Below are positions 11,916-20,746 of a stretch of DNA of 44,764 nt, piece by piece. The position numbers were made by a program, and so were the translations under genes. This stretch comes from Salinivibrio sp. ES.052 (GTDB lineage Bacteria; Pseudomonadota; Gammaproteobacteria; Enterobacterales; Vibrionaceae), in assembly GCF_900141775.1 (NCBI RefSeq), contig NZ_FSRI01000005.1, positions 1 through 44,764 on the forward strand. Direction: 5' to 3'. Below the pieces are notes generated by a model. That model saw only the letters and a list, made by a program, of their open reading frames with translations. It searched no databases and was not told where the DNA came from. Each line of letters starts with the position of its first letter. Positions within the stretch are counted from its first letter, which is position 1.

Positions 11916-13001
11916 CTAAGCGTTATCTTGTCGATCAAGAAAATGTTCGAATTCTAATTCGTACATCCGAAATAATACCAACGTAATGGAAAAGATGATC
12001 GGGCCATAAATGAGCCCCATTAAACCAAAGAGATGCAGCCCCCCGAGTAGCGAGAAAAAGATAAGCAAAGTGTTCATCCCCGAGTTCCCTTGCATGAGGA
12101 AGGGGCGAAGTAAATTATCAATGGAGCCGACGACGACGACACTCCACGCCAGGAGGCCAAGCGCCCACTGCCATTCGCCGGTGACGGCCAGGTAAAGCAC
12201 TGTTGGTAACCAGATTAAAGCGGTGCCCACAACTGGAATGAAGGACGCAAAGGCCATCATGGTTCCCCAGAACAGAGCAGGTAGACCTACCGCCCACATG
12301 GCTAAGCCACCAGCGGCTCCTTGTGCTAACGCGGTAAGGAATGACCCGAGTACTGCTGACTTGGCTACTTTTTCGACTTCATCTAACAGTTGATCTTCTT
12401 GGCTACGTGACAAGGGGATCACATGACGAAGCGTTTGAATAATGTTGTCGTGATCGCGCAGTAAGAAAAATAGCACAAACAACATCAGCATAAAGGTGAT
12501 AAAGAAATCAGTGACATCACCTAACACCTTGGAACTGAATTCAAGCATTTGCCCACTGAAAGAAGACATCCAGGATGCGAGCTTTTTGATTGTCTCTTGC
12601 GGATCAATCAAATCAAATGGCAGCCACTGGTTAAGAAAGTGCAATGCTGATTGTATCTGTGGATTATTGAGTAGCTGTTTGGCTCCACCATTATTAAGCC
12701 ACTCGTAGCTTTGAGTGAAAAAGCTCACACCTTGCTCAATGATCGCACCCGCGACCACAGTCAGCGGGATAATGATGATAAAGGTAATCAACACACAGGA
12801 CAGTACCGAGGCGGTATTGGGGCGTTGGCCAATTTTTTCTTCAATGCGTTTATGCACTGGGAAAAAGAGCAGAGACACGATAAAGGCGAGAACAATGGCG
12901 CCAATGTAGGGCTCTATAAGTAGATAACAGGCATAGGCGGCAATGATAAGGGCCGCGATTAAGGTCCAATGTTTGGGCTCGACGCGAAATGACGGAGTCA
13001 C
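11916..13001 (-). CDS. AI-2E/PerM-family membrane protein, YdiK-like
   Basis: 361-residue inner-membrane protein of the former DUF20 (AI-2E transporter/PerM) family. About eight hydrophobic helices are visible: a pair near the N-terminus (about 12-50), one at 66-88, an amphipathic extracytoplasmic region (about 90-155), one at 163-185, and a cluster from about 215 to 350. That cluster includes ASFIPVVGTALIWLP, a conserved signature region of the family. Some members export autoinducer-2 (TqsA) and others are linked to Na+/H+ exchange. The overall sequence is closer to YdiK, whose role is not established. No operon partner overlaps it. Confidence 0.85.
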   Translation of the reverse strand: MTPSFRVEPKHWTLIAALIIAAYACYLLIEPYIGAIVLAFIVSLLFFPVHKRIEEKIGQRPNTASVLSCVLITFIIIIPLTVVAGAIIEQGVSFFTQSYEWLNNGGAKQLLNNPQIQSALHFLNQWLPFDLIDPQETIKKLASWMSSFSGQMLEFSSKVLGDVTDFFITFMLMLFVLFFLLRDHDNIIQTLRHVIPLSRSQEDQLLDEVEKVAKSAVLGSFLTALAQGAAGGLAMWAVGLPALFWGTMMAFASFIPVVGTALIWLPTVLYLAVTGEWQWALGLLAWSVVVVGSIDNLLRPFLMQGNSGMNTLLIFFSLLGGLHLFGLMGLIYGPIIFSITLVLFRMYELEFEHFLDRQDNA

Positions 13002-13076
13002 AGGGGTATCCTTTTAGCTTGTTGAGTGTTTGTCTCGTCCTACAGGCCACGTGGGTAGACAGAACGGCTAGGCAGG

Positions 13077-13103
13077 CAAAGGCGCCTAAATAATAGGCAC
13101 CTT
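13077..13103 (-). terminator. terminator after hemW
   Basis: On the minus strand AAGGTGCCTA pairs with TAGGCGCCTT around a five-base loop, with TTTGCC following. It lies 19 bases past the hemW stop and would end the yggS-to-hemW run. Confidence 0.6.
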
Positions 13104-13121
13104 AACACACAGTTTGTTGCA

Positions 13122-14273
13122 CTAGTCAGCTAAAAAAATGGCCAACAGGTCGTTGAGAAATAGTTTCCCTTTTGGCGTGATTTGCCAATGGCTCTCTGTC
13201 TCGGTGATTAAACCTTGCTGACGTGCTTGCGCGATAGGGGTAACGAGATGCGTAAGCGGCAGGCCGGTGTGGTGAACAAAGTCGGCTTTAGGGCATGGCT
13301 CCAGTAAACGAAAACGGTTCATAAAGAACTCGAAGGCCAGATCCGTATGTTTTACCCACTGACTGTCCGTGAGATATGCTTTTTCTGGATCTAGATAGCC
13401 TCGAGGATGCTTAACCTTGACGGTTCGCAATTGTCGAAAATAATCGCCATCGGGCAACGTCAACTTGCCGTGAGCCCCACAGCCAATGCCCAAATAGTCG
13501 CCGAAACGCCAGTAGTTGAGGTTATGAGCACACTGGTGACCCGGTAAGCTGTAGGCTGATGTCTCGTATTGCACGTAGCCGGCGTCAGTCAGTTTCTGGT
13601 GGCCTTGATCAAATATATCCCACAAGGTGTCTTCTTCTGGCAGGGTTGGTGGTTTGGAATAGAACTGCGTATTGGGCTCTATGGTGAGCTGATACCAAGA
13701 AATATGTGGTGGCTTCAGTGCAATGGCTTTTTCCAAGTCATCCAGTGCCTCTTGCTCTGATTGCTCAGGTAAACCATGCATTAAATCGAGGTTAAAACTG
13801 TTTAATCCAGCGTGATGAGCAAGGTGGGCCGCACGCTCTGCCTCGCCAGGGCCATGAATACGCCCTAGGCGTTCGAGCTTATCAGCAGAAAAGCTCTGCA
13901 CCCCGATAGAAATCCGGTTAACGCCTGCTTGTCGGTAACCGATAAATTTATCGGCTTCCACGGTGCCAGGGTTGGCTTCCATGGTCACTTCCATGCTCTC
14001 ACTGACGGGAAGGCGTGCTTTGATGCCATCCAATAGGCGAGCTATCTGTGAAGGCGACATCAAGCTTGGTGTACCGCCTCCAATAAAGATCGAGTGCAGT
14101 GTGCGCGTGATGACTGAAGGATAGGCGGCAAGATCGGTATCAAGATCGTCAAGCAGCGCATCGATATAATCCTCTTCTGGGATCGCGCCCTTTTGGGTAT
14201 GCGAATTAAAATCGCAATAGGGACATTTTTGTACACACCAAGGGATGTGCACATATAAACTCAATGGGATCAT
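13122..14273 (-). CDS. hemW: radical SAM heme chaperone HemW
   Basis: 383 residues (E. coli 378). The radical-SAM cluster motif is WCVQKCPYCDF, with cysteines 13, 17 and 20 binding [4Fe-4S]. IFIGGGTPSLM, the MEANPGT segment and GVNRISIGVQSF are typical of the HemN-like superfamily. The extra cysteine and residues that distinguish the coproporphyrinogen dehydrogenase HemN are not evident, and the length and context (next to rdgB) match HemW, which passes heme to target proteins. It starts three bases after the rdgB stop, so the two are translationally close-coupled. Confidence 0.93.
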   Translation of the reverse strand: MIPLSLYVHIPWCVQKCPYCDFNSHTQKGAIPEEDYIDALLDDLDTDLAAYPSVITRTLHSIFIGGGTPSLMSPSQIARLLDGIKARLPVSESMEVTMEANPGTVEADKFIGYRQAGVNRISIGVQSFSADKLERLGRIHGPGEAERAAHLAHHAGLNSFNLDLMHGLPEQSEQEALDDLEKAIALKPPHISWYQLTIEPNTQFYSKPPTLPEEDTLWDIFDQGHQKLTDAGYVQYETSAYSLPGHQCAHNLNYWRFGDYLGIGCGAHGKLTLPDGDYFRQLRTVKVKHPRGYLDPEKAYLTDSQWVKHTDLAFEFFMNRFRLLEPCPKADFVHHTGLPLTHLVTPIAQARQQGLITETESHWQITPKGKLFLNDLLAIFLAD

Positions 14274-14276
14274 GGC

Positions 14277-14873
14277 TTATTGCGACGCTTTTAAGGCTTG
14301 GAACAGGGCGTTGAGTGCTTGTCCGCGGTGAGAGCGTTGTTTTTTCTCGGAAGCGGGCATTTCTGCTGCGGTACACTGCTGATCGGCAGGTAAAAAGACC
14401 GGATCGTAACCAAAGCCGTTTTCCCCTTGCGGTGCGTGAGCGATTTGTCCTTCCCATACTCCGTGACAGACCAGCGGTGTTGGATCATTAGTATGACGCA
14501 AATAGACCAATACGCAATGGAAGCGAGCTTGGCGCTCATCACTGTCTGTGTCGCGCATCGCCTCTAGCAGCTTGGCGATATTATCGGCATCATTGGCTTT
14601 TTCACCGGCGTAACGCGCGGAATAAACACCTGGTGCGCCATTTAATACGTCCACTTCGAGGCCAGAATCATCCGCAATGGCTGGAAGCCCGGTAATTTTT
14701 GCAGCATGGCGTGCTTTAATAATGGCATTTTCAATAAAGGTGGTGCCTGTTTCGTCAGCGTCTTTGACGGCAAAGTCACTTTGCGGCAACACTTCGAAGC
14801 CAAACTCGCCGAGCAGGCCGGCCATTTCTTTTACTTTGCCTGCGTTGCCGGTTGCCAGCACAACTTTATTCAT
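14277..14873 (-). CDS. rdgB: dITP/XTP pyrophosphatase (RdgB/HAM1)
   Basis: 198 residues, the usual family size. It hydrolyses non-canonical purine triphosphates (dITP, XTP, ITP) to monophosphates, keeping them out of DNA and RNA. Family signatures are [13 protein letters not shown] at the N-terminus, [24 protein letters not shown] (about 67-90, metal- and base-binding) and a C-terminal HRGQAL. It is followed three bases later by hemW, as in E. coli. Confidence 0.96.
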   Translation of the reverse strand: MNKVVLATGNAGKVKEMAGLLGEFGFEVLPQSDFAVKDADETGTTFIENAIIKARHAAKITGLPAIADDSGLEVDVLNGAPGVYSARYAGEKANDADNIAKLLEAMRDTDSDERQARFHCVLVYLRHTNDPTPLVCHGVWEGQIAHAPQGENGFGYDPVFLPADQQCTAAEMPASEKKQRSHRGQALNALFQALKASQ

Positions 14874-14902
14874 GACGGTTACCTATTTGTTTGTTGCCCT
14901 TG

Positions 14903-15361
14903 TTAAGGGGTGTCGACGTAAAATGTATAATTGTAGTCAAAGGAGGCACTGCGATTACCCTCTGCATTGAGATCAATATGGAACCGATAGGTTTCTTCAT
15001 CATCCGCAGCAAAAGTCGCAATGTAATAGATAGCCTCTCCTTCACGGATTTCTGTGAACTCGAGATCACGACTGTTGCCCACTAAGTTTTTCACTTGGCC
15101 TTGAATGTCGGCACTAACGGCGGGCTTTCCGAGTTGCATTGTATCGAGCACCGCGATATTGACCAACCCGCGATAGCCGCTACGGCTAATGTCGTATTGC
15201 TTGGCAATCTCTGGGGTTAAAAATGCCGTTGATAAGGTGTTGTAGTGCACCTCGAGTTCACCAACTTCTTTAAACTGGCCGGCCCAAGCCGGGGTCATGA
15301 TCAAGCTCATTAGGCCGATCATTAACGTCATCGTATGACGTAAAGCTGTGGTATTACGCAT
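14903..15361 (-). CDS. DUF4426-family secreted protein
   Basis: 152 residues with a Sec signal peptide (about 1-26, ending TPAWA), then a small beta-rich domain containing VHYNTLSTAFLTPEIAKQYDI and NRSASFDYNYTFYVDTP. It matches the DUF4426 proteins found next to rdgB in Vibrionaceae; the function is unknown and the location is probably periplasmic. I start it at the ATG ending at 15361 because AAGGAAA lies just upstream and the signal peptide then begins at residue 1. The frame is open for 28 more codons upstream, but that part is arginine/glycine-rich and unlike a signal peptide. It precedes rdgB by 29 bases. Confidence 0.85.
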   Translation of the reverse strand: MRNTTALRHTMTLMIGLMSLIMTPAWAGQFKEVGELEVHYNTLSTAFLTPEIAKQYDISRSGYRGLVNIAVLDTMQLGKPAVSADIQGQVKNLVGNSRDLEFTEIREGEAIYYIATFAADDEETYRFHIDLNAEGNRSASFDYNYTFYVDTP

Positions 15362-15483
15362 CGTCTTTCCTTGTCCTCGTCGCGAGATTTGCTCGCTATC
15401 AGTACCGACGGGGGCTCCGTACGATCCTCGTACACAGTGAGGCACCCGCGATCAACGGCATTTATTTAAGCCATTACAATAAA

Positions 15484-15503
15484 CCAAAAAAGCGAGGCCG
15501 CTT
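15484..15503 (-). terminator. short terminator after yggT
   Basis: On the minus strand AAGCG pairs with CGCTT around GCCT and is followed by TTTTT. It lies about 30 bases past the yggT stop. It would separate yggS-proC-yggT from DUF4426-rdgB-hemW, at the place where yggU is expected from conserved gene order. Confidence 0.6.
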
Positions 15504-15531
15504 ACCGAAGTGACCCCGAAGGCTCCTGGCT

Positions 15532-16086
15532 TTATAGTGCATACCAAATGGGACCGACAAAATCGCCAATCAGCATATTGATAAATTGCAGTGCGATAAA
15601 GATCACCAGAATGCTCAGGTCGAGCCCACCTATAGGTGGCAGTATGCGGCGTACTGGGGCACAAACCGGCTCCGTCAGTTGATGGAAAACATATTCAACG
15701 GGGTTGTTCCCTTGGCTGACCCAGCTGAGGATCGCGCGCAGGATAAGCACCCAAAATAAGAGCTTACCGGCAGCTTTAAGCAGTGCGATAGCGGAGAAGA
15801 TAAACATCCCTGAGCTCATCGCAAACGGGTTACCGGCGACTAAATCAAGCACCACAAATTTGGCCACCATGAGAAGGTAAGCAAATAACACGGTGGCGAG
15901 ATCCAAGCCCCCAAGCGCAGGGATCATCCGGCGTAGTGGACCGACAACCGGTTGCGTCGCTTTCACCACGAACTGAGAGAACGGGTTATAAAAATCGGCT
16001 CGAGACCACTGTAGCCATACTCGGAGTAACACCACCATGATGTAGAGATCAAACGCGGTGTTGATCAGAAAGGTCATTGCATTCAT
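15532..16086 (-). CDS. yggT: YggT-family membrane protein
   Basis: 184 residues made of two similar halves, each a YggT repeat. In each, a helix pair surrounds a conserved loop: VVGPLRRMIPALGGLDLATVL in the first and a PVCAPVRRILPPIGGLDLS-type stretch in the second. About four to five membrane helices are visible. Members have been connected with osmotic or ion homeostasis and with membrane protein organisation, but the biochemical role is not firm. It follows proC by 15 bases, in the yggS-proC-yggT order common to Vibrio. Confidence 0.92.
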   Translation of the reverse strand: MNAMTFLINTAFDLYIMVVLLRVWLQWSRADFYNPFSQFVVKATQPVVGPLRRMIPALGGLDLATVLFAYLLMVAKFVVLDLVAGNPFAMSSGMFIFSAIALLKAAGKLLFWVLILRAILSWVSQGNNPVEYVFHQLTEPVCAPVRRILPPIGGLDLSILVIFIALQFINMLIGDFVGPIWYAL

Positions 16087-16102
16087 ATCGTCGCCTTAGT
16101 GA

Positions 16103-16921
16103 TTAAAATTCTTTTTCCATTTGCTCTGCACGGCTCACAGCCGCTTGCATGGCGTGTGCCACTATATCGCTGATCTTATGTTGATCGAATACCCGCAAGG
16201 CTTCCGCAGTGGTTCCTCCTTTGGAGGTGACCTGCTCGCGCAGTTCGCCAAGAGGGGTGTCTGAATTCGCTGCCACCATCTCTGCCGCTCCCAGTGCCGC
16301 TTGCTGTACCAGCTGCCTTGCTTGCTGGTCGGTAAAGCCTTGACGGATGGCTTCTTGCTGCATCGCTTCCATAAAGCGGAAAAAATAGGCAGGGGCACTG
16401 CCTGCAGCCGCAATCACGCCATTAATACTCGCCTCGTTATCGACCCAGCAGACCTCACCCACCGCTTTCATTAACGACGAGGCATAGTCTTGATCACGTT
16501 GTGTCACGCCCTGTGATGCGTAAAGACCGCTCATGCCTTTCCCCACCAGCGAAGGTGTATTCGGCATCACGCGCACCAAGTTGAGAGATGTGCCAGCCAT
16601 TTGGTTGAGGCGCTCAACATTGATACCGGCTGCTATCGATATCACCATTTTCGATGACCAGTCGACGTCTGACAAGTCGCTTAAGACCTGTGCCATTAAT
16701 TGGGGTTTGACGGCTAAAACGATCACATCCGCCTGTTGGCAAGCGCGAAGGTTGTCCGTCGTGGTCTGGATCCCATATTGCGTTGCCAGCGCATCTTGTG
16801 GATGTGCACTGGGTGACGATGCTGTAATCGCAGAGGCGGGATAACCGGCGTCAACCAAACCTGCAATGATTGAGCGGGCCATGTTACCAGCGCCAATAAA
16901 GGAGAGAGAGCGATGTTCCAT
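16103..16921 (-). CDS. proC: pyrroline-5-carboxylate reductase
   Basis: 272 residues. Catalyses the last step of proline synthesis, NAD(P)H-dependent reduction of pyrroline-5-carboxylate. N-terminal Rossmann motif SFIGAGNMARSIIAGL (about 6-21), VRVMPNTPSLVGKGMSGL in the middle, and the C-terminal substrate/dimer region with VTSKGGTTAEALRVF. I use the ATG ending at 16921 (protein beginning MEHRSLSFIGAGNM). It has AGGA upstream and the same N-terminus as other Vibrio ProC proteins; an ATG nine codons earlier is less likely. It lies between yggS and yggT. Confidence 0.95.
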   Translation of the reverse strand: MEHRSLSFIGAGNMARSIIAGLVDAGYPASAITASSPSAHPQDALATQYGIQTTTDNLRACQQADVIVLAVKPQLMAQVLSDLSDVDWSSKMVISIAAGINVERLNQMAGTSLNLVRVMPNTPSLVGKGMSGLYASQGVTQRDQDYASSLMKAVGEVCWVDNEASINGVIAAAGSAPAYFFRFMEAMQQEAIRQGFTDQQARQLVQQAALGAAEMVAANSDTPLGELREQVTSKGGTTAEALRVFDQHKISDIVAHAMQAAVSRAEQMEKEF

Positions 16922-16977
16922 GAAAAGTGTTCCTGTTGTTCTCGTCATACTGTGTATTATTCACGATACGCGTTGAA

Positions 16978-17679
16978 TTAACGATAATCGCGCGCGCCGA
17001 AGATTGCAGTGCCTATCCGTACCATGGTGCTGCCACAAGCAATTGCGGCTGTCATATCTCCACTCATTCCCATGGATAAGGTATCAATGGTTTCTATGCT
17101 TGCCTTGAGTGAATCAAATGCTTTCGCTAAAGGTGCAAACGCCGCACATTGATGTTGGTAATCGGTTTCAGGTTGAGGGATCGACATTAATCCACGCACG
17201 GTAATGTTGGGCAATGCCTGTATTTCCTCGATGAGCGCGAGAGCCTCATCCAGTGTTATACCGGATTTGGAGGCCTCACCACTGGTGTTAACTTGCACTA
17301 AAACGTTGAGCGGCGGCAAATACGCTGGACGTTGCTCGCTGAGGCGCTTAGCGATTTTAATCCGGTCGACGGAATGCACCCAATCAAAGTGACTAGCAAT
17401 CAGCCGCGTCTTATTCGACTGAATTGGGCCAATAAAGTGCCATTCAATCGGTACCTCTGGATGATGCTTGGCAAAATAATCGGCTTTCTCCACCCCTTCT
17501 TGTACGTAGTTTTCCCCAAAGGCGGTTTGACCCGCTGCAACAGCATCTGCGATCGCCTCGATGGGCTTTGTCTTACTGACCGCGAGTAATTGCACCGAAT
17601 GATCGAGTCGGCCGCATTTATGGGTTGCGTGGTCTATTTCTTCCCTGACCTGTTGAATATTCTTCTTAATATGACACAT
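16978..17679 (-). CDS. yggS: YggS-family PLP-binding protein (PLP homeostasis)
   Basis: 233 residues forming a single TIM-barrel domain like the N-terminal half of alanine racemase. The PLP lysine is in LLAVSKTKP (K36), with FGENYVQEG and HFIGPIQSNK following, and the phosphate-binding end GMSGDMTAAIACGSTMVRIGTAIFG. Family members bind PLP without known catalysis and buffer the PLP pool. It is the first gene of the proC run. Its start codon is only 23 bp from that of divergently transcribed pilT, so the two promoters must overlap the opposite coding region or each other. Confidence 0.95.
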   Translation of the reverse strand: MCHIKKNIQQVREEIDHATHKCGRLDHSVQLLAVSKTKPIEAIADAVAAGQTAFGENYVQEGVEKADYFAKHHPEVPIEWHFIGPIQSNKTRLIASHFDWVHSVDRIKIAKRLSEQRPAYLPPLNVLVQVNTSGEASKSGITLDEALALIEEIQALPNITVRGLMSIPQPETDYQHQCAAFAPLAKAFDSLKASIETIDTLSMGMSGDMTAAIACGSTMVRIGTAIFGARDYR

Positions 17680-17702
17680 ACCTGATTCTGCGAGGAAAAT
17701 GA

Positions 17703-18740
17703 ATGGAAATTACTGAGCTATTGGCCTTTAGTGTAAAGCATCGTGCGTCAGATCTACATCTTTCTGCTGGGGTGCCGCCTATGGTGCGGGTAGACGGCGA
17801 TGTGCGCAAGCTCAGTCTCCCCGCTCTTAACCATCAGGCGGTTCAGAAATTGGTTCTAGAGGTGATGAACCCGTCCCAAAGGCAGTTGTTTGAGGCTGAA
17901 TGGGAAATCGACTTCTCATTTAAGCTGGCGTCAGTAGGGCGTTTTCGAGTTAACGCTTTTCATCAGCAACATGGGTGTGCGGCTGTTTTTCGAGTTATCC
18001 CTGAAGAGGTGCCGACACTGGACATGTTAAAGGCTCCCCCCGTCTTTGCTGAATTAGCCACGCTAACACAAGGGTTGGTGTTGGTCACCGGACCGACTGG
18101 TTCAGGGAAATCAACCACACTTGCCGCGATGATTGATCATATTAACCGCTATCAACAAAAGCATATTTTGACCATAGAGGATCCGATCGAATTTATTCAT
18201 TCACAGCAGCAAAGCTTGGTGAACCAGCGGGAGGTCAAACGTGATACTCGATCGTTTCAAGTCGCGTTGCGTTCGGCGTTACGAGAGGATCCTGATGTGA
18301 TTTTAGTCGGTGAATTGCGAGATTTAGAAACCATCAGTTTAGCCCTGACGGCCGCAGAAACCGGACATTTGGTCTTTGCGACCTTACACACTGCGAGTGC
18401 CGCTAAAAGTGTCGATCGGATCATCGACGTCTTTCCTGGTAGCGATAAACCCTTAGTCCGTTCGATGCTCTCTGCCTCATTACAAGGTGTTATTTCTCAG
18501 CAGCTAGTGAAAGATATTCAGGGACGACGAGTGGCTGCTCACGAAATTTTGAAGGCGACCCCTGCCATTTGTAATCTTATTCGCGAAGACAAAGTGGCCC
18601 AAATGGCGTCGATGATTCAAACCGGTGCCGTGCAGGGGATGCAAACGATGGAGCAAGCCATGGCGAGATTAGTCGAGCAGGGGATCATTCCCCCGAAATC
18701 CTCTACTCAGCATATTGGCGCTCAAACCAACTTTCAATAA
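17703..18740 (+). CDS. pilT: PilT-type pilus retraction ATPase
   Basis: 345-residue cytoplasmic AAA-like ATPase of the secretion-ATPase superfamily. N-terminal PAS-like domain (about 1-110), Walker [10 protein letters not shown] (about 130-138), Asp box TIEDPIEF, Walker B region [12 protein letters not shown], and His box [19 protein letters not shown]. These make it a PilT that depolymerises type IV pili, or an orphan PilT like E. coli YggR beside yggS. Oddly, the C-terminal motif usually reading AIRNLIRE is AICNLIRE (C290), and a neighbouring YS is AS. No pilU follows: the gene instead runs 38 bases into the convergent ruvX. GAGG before the ATG supports this start. Confidence 0.92.
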   Translation: MEITELLAFSVKHRASDLHLSAGVPPMVRVDGDVRKLSLPALNHQAVQKLVLEVMNPSQRQLFEAEWEIDFSFKLASVGRFRVNAFHQQHGCAAVFRVIPEEVPTLDMLKAPPVFAELATLTQGLVLVTGPTGSGKSTTLAAMIDHINRYQQKHILTIEDPIEFIHSQQQSLVNQREVKRDTRSFQVALRSALREDPDVILVGELRDLETISLALTAAETGHLVFATLHTASAAKSVDRIIDVFPGSDKPLVRSMLSASLQGVISQQLVKDIQGRRVAAHEILKATPAICNLIREDKVAQMASMIQTGAVQGMQTMEQAMARLVEQGIIPPKSSTQHIGAQTNFQ

Positions 18741-19131
18741 TCACCACTGCCGATTGGGCGTCAACGGCACCCTTTCCTAATGCTTTGTAACCACCACGGG
18801 CAAAGAGGTCAGCACGTGCTTCGCGGGTTGAAAGGCGTTCATCGTGCAGCTCGACCGGATAACCGAAACGCCCATGTAAGCGGTTGGCAAACTTTTTGGC
18901 TCTTGGCGTAATGGTGTCTAAGGGTTGGCCGTTTAAGTCGAGTGGCAACCCTACGACAAGGTAATCAGGTTGCCACGTTTTGAGCACTGCGTCTATTTCG
19001 TCCCAATTGGGAATGCCATCACGGGCTTTTAAGGCGCACAAAGGACGAGCCGTGCCCATCAATGATTGACCGACCGCGACGCCAATACTTTTTACGCCGT
19101 AATCAAACCCAATAACGGTTTGTGAGTTCAT
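18703..19131 (-). CDS. ruvX: RuvX/YqgF RNase H-fold nuclease
   Basis: 142 residues. RNase H-like fold with the first catalytic acid in [15 protein letters not shown] (D near residue 9), the middle glutamate in [10 protein letters not shown], and a late aspartate in [16 protein letters not shown]. Named as a putative Holliday junction resolvase; in E. coli YqgF also takes part in 16S rRNA 5'-end maturation. The start overlaps the yqgE stop by four bases, implying coupled translation. Its last 38 bases overlap the end of convergent pilT. Confidence 0.93.
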   Translation of the reverse strand: MNSQTVIGFDYGVKSIGVAVGQSLMGTARPLCALKARDGIPNWDEIDAVLKTWQPDYLVVGLPLDLNGQPLDTITPRAKKFANRLHGRFGYPVELHDERLSTREARADLFARGGYKALGKGAVDAQSAVVIIESWFERQYAE

Positions 19132-19694
19132 GCATGTCCTACTTGTGAAGAAAGGTTGGCCGCATCAATACCTAATTGATCGAGTGCTTTTTGCCAACGT
19201 TGGCTAACCGGCGTATCAAAGATCACTTTGGGATCGGCTTCTAGTGTCAACCAACTATTTTCCGCCAATTCTTGCTCTAGTTGTCCGGGATCCCACCCAG
19301 CATAACCTAACGCTACTACAAACTGCTCAGGCTGTTGTTCGGTGCCAAGGATGGACAGAATATCTTTGGAGGTGGTGACGGATAGCTGATCGGATAGTGG
19401 AATACTGGTGCCATACTCGCAGTTGGCAGGGTGAAGCACGAAACCTTTATCTTCAGAGACAGGGCCACCGAAAAGGACCGACTGAGTGAGGCTTTCAGTG
19501 GTACTGGATAGTGGCAACTGGCGCTCGACGTCGATCTGGTCGAGCATGTTACCGACTGACAAATTGATAGGGTGATTGATCATCAGCCCCATCGCCCCTT
19601 CGTGGTTATGTTCACAGACGTAGATCACTCCGTGCTGAAAACGGCTATCAGCCATGCTAGGCATTGCGATTAAAAAGTGATTTTTTAGGTCCAT
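19128..19694 (-). CDS. yqgE: YqgE/AlgH family protein (UPF0301)
   Basis: 188 residues. N-terminal signature [28 protein letters not shown] followed by [10 protein letters not shown], then LFGGPV and a C-terminal [14 protein letters not shown] region. These are hallmarks of the UPF0301 family; a related protein, AlgH, was linked to alginate regulation in Pseudomonas, but the molecular function is not known. Overlap with ruvX and proximity to gshB place it in the conserved rsmE-gshB-yqgE-ruvX run. Confidence 0.93.
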   Translation of the reverse strand: MDLKNHFLIAMPSMADSRFQHGVIYVCEHNHEGAMGLMINHPINLSVGNMLDQIDVERQLPLSSTTESLTQSVLFGGPVSEDKGFVLHPANCEYGTSIPLSDQLSVTTSKDILSILGTEQQPEQFVVALGYAGWDPGQLEQELAENSWLTLEADPKVIFDTPVSQRWQKALDQLGIDAANLSSQVGHA

Positions 19695-19756
19695 ATCGCC
19701 GTCTCCTGTTGGCGCGCTTACCTTGAGTATGCGCGATAAATCAGTATTTAGACAAT

Positions 19757-19777
19757 GAAAGAGGCGCGGTACGCCTC
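19757..19777 (-). terminator. hairpin after gshB
   Basis: On the minus strand GAGGCG pairs with CGCCTC around a five-base loop, followed by TTTCATTG. It stands 7 bases past the gshB stop, in the gap before yqgE, and may partially reduce downstream expression. Confidence 0.5.
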
Positions 19778-19783
19778 GTTGGC

Positions 19784-20725
19784 TTAGGCACAGCGCTTGG
19801 CGATGGCCTCCATCAGCATGTCACCAATTGAAATGTCATACGCGGCGTCAATTTCTCGAATACAGGTTGGGCTGGTGACGTTTATCTCCGTTAGCTTATC
19901 GCCAATCACGTCTAGGCCAACAAAAATCAAGCCCTTGTCTTTTAAGGTCGGGGCAATGGCACGGGCGATGGCCCAATCCGTTTCAGATAAGGGACGCGCT
20001 TCACCACGGCCGCCAGCCGCCAGATTACCGCGCGTTTCACCTTCTGCAGGGATCCGCGCCAAGCAGTAGGGAACGGGCTCGCCGTCGACAACCAAGATAC
20101 GTTTGTCGCCGTTACTGATGTCAGGGACAAACGTTTGTGCCATACAAAAGCGCTGACCGTGCTCAGTGAGTGTTTCAATGATCACGCCAAGGTTAGGGTC
20201 ACCTTGCTTGACTCGAAAAATGGAAGCTCCTCCCATCCCATCGAGTGGTTTTAAAATGACATCACCATGCTCAGCCTGAAAGGCGCGGATTTCGTCGGCC
20301 CGTCGGGTCACTAAGGTGGTTGGGGTATGTTCCGGGAACCAGGCAGTATAAAGCTTTTCGTTACAGTCACGCAGGCTTTGCGGCTTGTTAACAATTAATA
20401 CGCCCGCTTCCTCCGCGCGTTCTAACAGGTAGGTAGCGTAAATATACTCGGTATCAAATGGTGGATCCTTACGCATTAAAATAGCGTCAAATTCGCGTAA
20501 GGGGAATGTTTGGGTTTGCGTCACTTGGTACCAATCATTGGGATCATCTGTCAGAGTGACACGGTAAGCTCGGGCGTGAGGTTCACCTTGCAGCATCGAC
20601 ATGTCATCCATCAAGATGGTGTGTATTTCCCAACCGCGCTTTTGTGCCGCCAACATCATGGCAAACGTGGAGTCTTTTTTCACACTGATGGCCTCAATGG
20701 GGTCCATCACCACACCTATTTTCAT
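19784..20725 (-). CDS. gshB: glutathione synthetase
   Basis: 313 residues (E. coli 316). ATP-grasp ligase joining glycine to gamma-glutamylcysteine, the second step of glutathione synthesis. Visible features: N-terminal [29 protein letters not shown], the ATP-grasp glycine loop [14 protein letters not shown] (about 160-173), and the C-terminal [22 protein letters not shown] with the metal-binding Glu and Asn. It starts 21 bases after rsmE ends, consistent with one transcript. Confidence 0.96.
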   Translation of the reverse strand: MKIGVVMDPIEAISVKKDSTFAMMLAAQKRGWEIHTILMDDMSMLQGEPHARAYRVTLTDDPNDWYQVTQTQTFPLREFDAILMRKDPPFDTEYIYATYLLERAEEAGVLIVNKPQSLRDCNEKLYTAWFPEHTPTTLVTRRADEIRAFQAEHGDVILKPLDGMGGASIFRVKQGDPNLGVIIETLTEHGQRFCMAQTFVPDISNGDKRILVVDGEPVPYCLARIPAEGETRGNLAAGGRGEARPLSETDWAIARAIAPTLKDKGLIFVGLDVIGDKLTEINVTSPTCIREIDAAYDISIGDMLMEAIAKRCA

Positions 20726-20746
20726 TATCTTTCTCCTGTTTGCCTG

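Noticed and set aside
12010-12923. Plus-strand frames within the AI-2E/PerM-family gene
   Set aside because: They are shadows of a clear membrane protein on the minus strand.
15452-15664. A 70-codon minus-strand frame as a possible yggU remnant
   Set aside because: It overlaps the yggT 3' end in another frame and has none of the DUF167 features.
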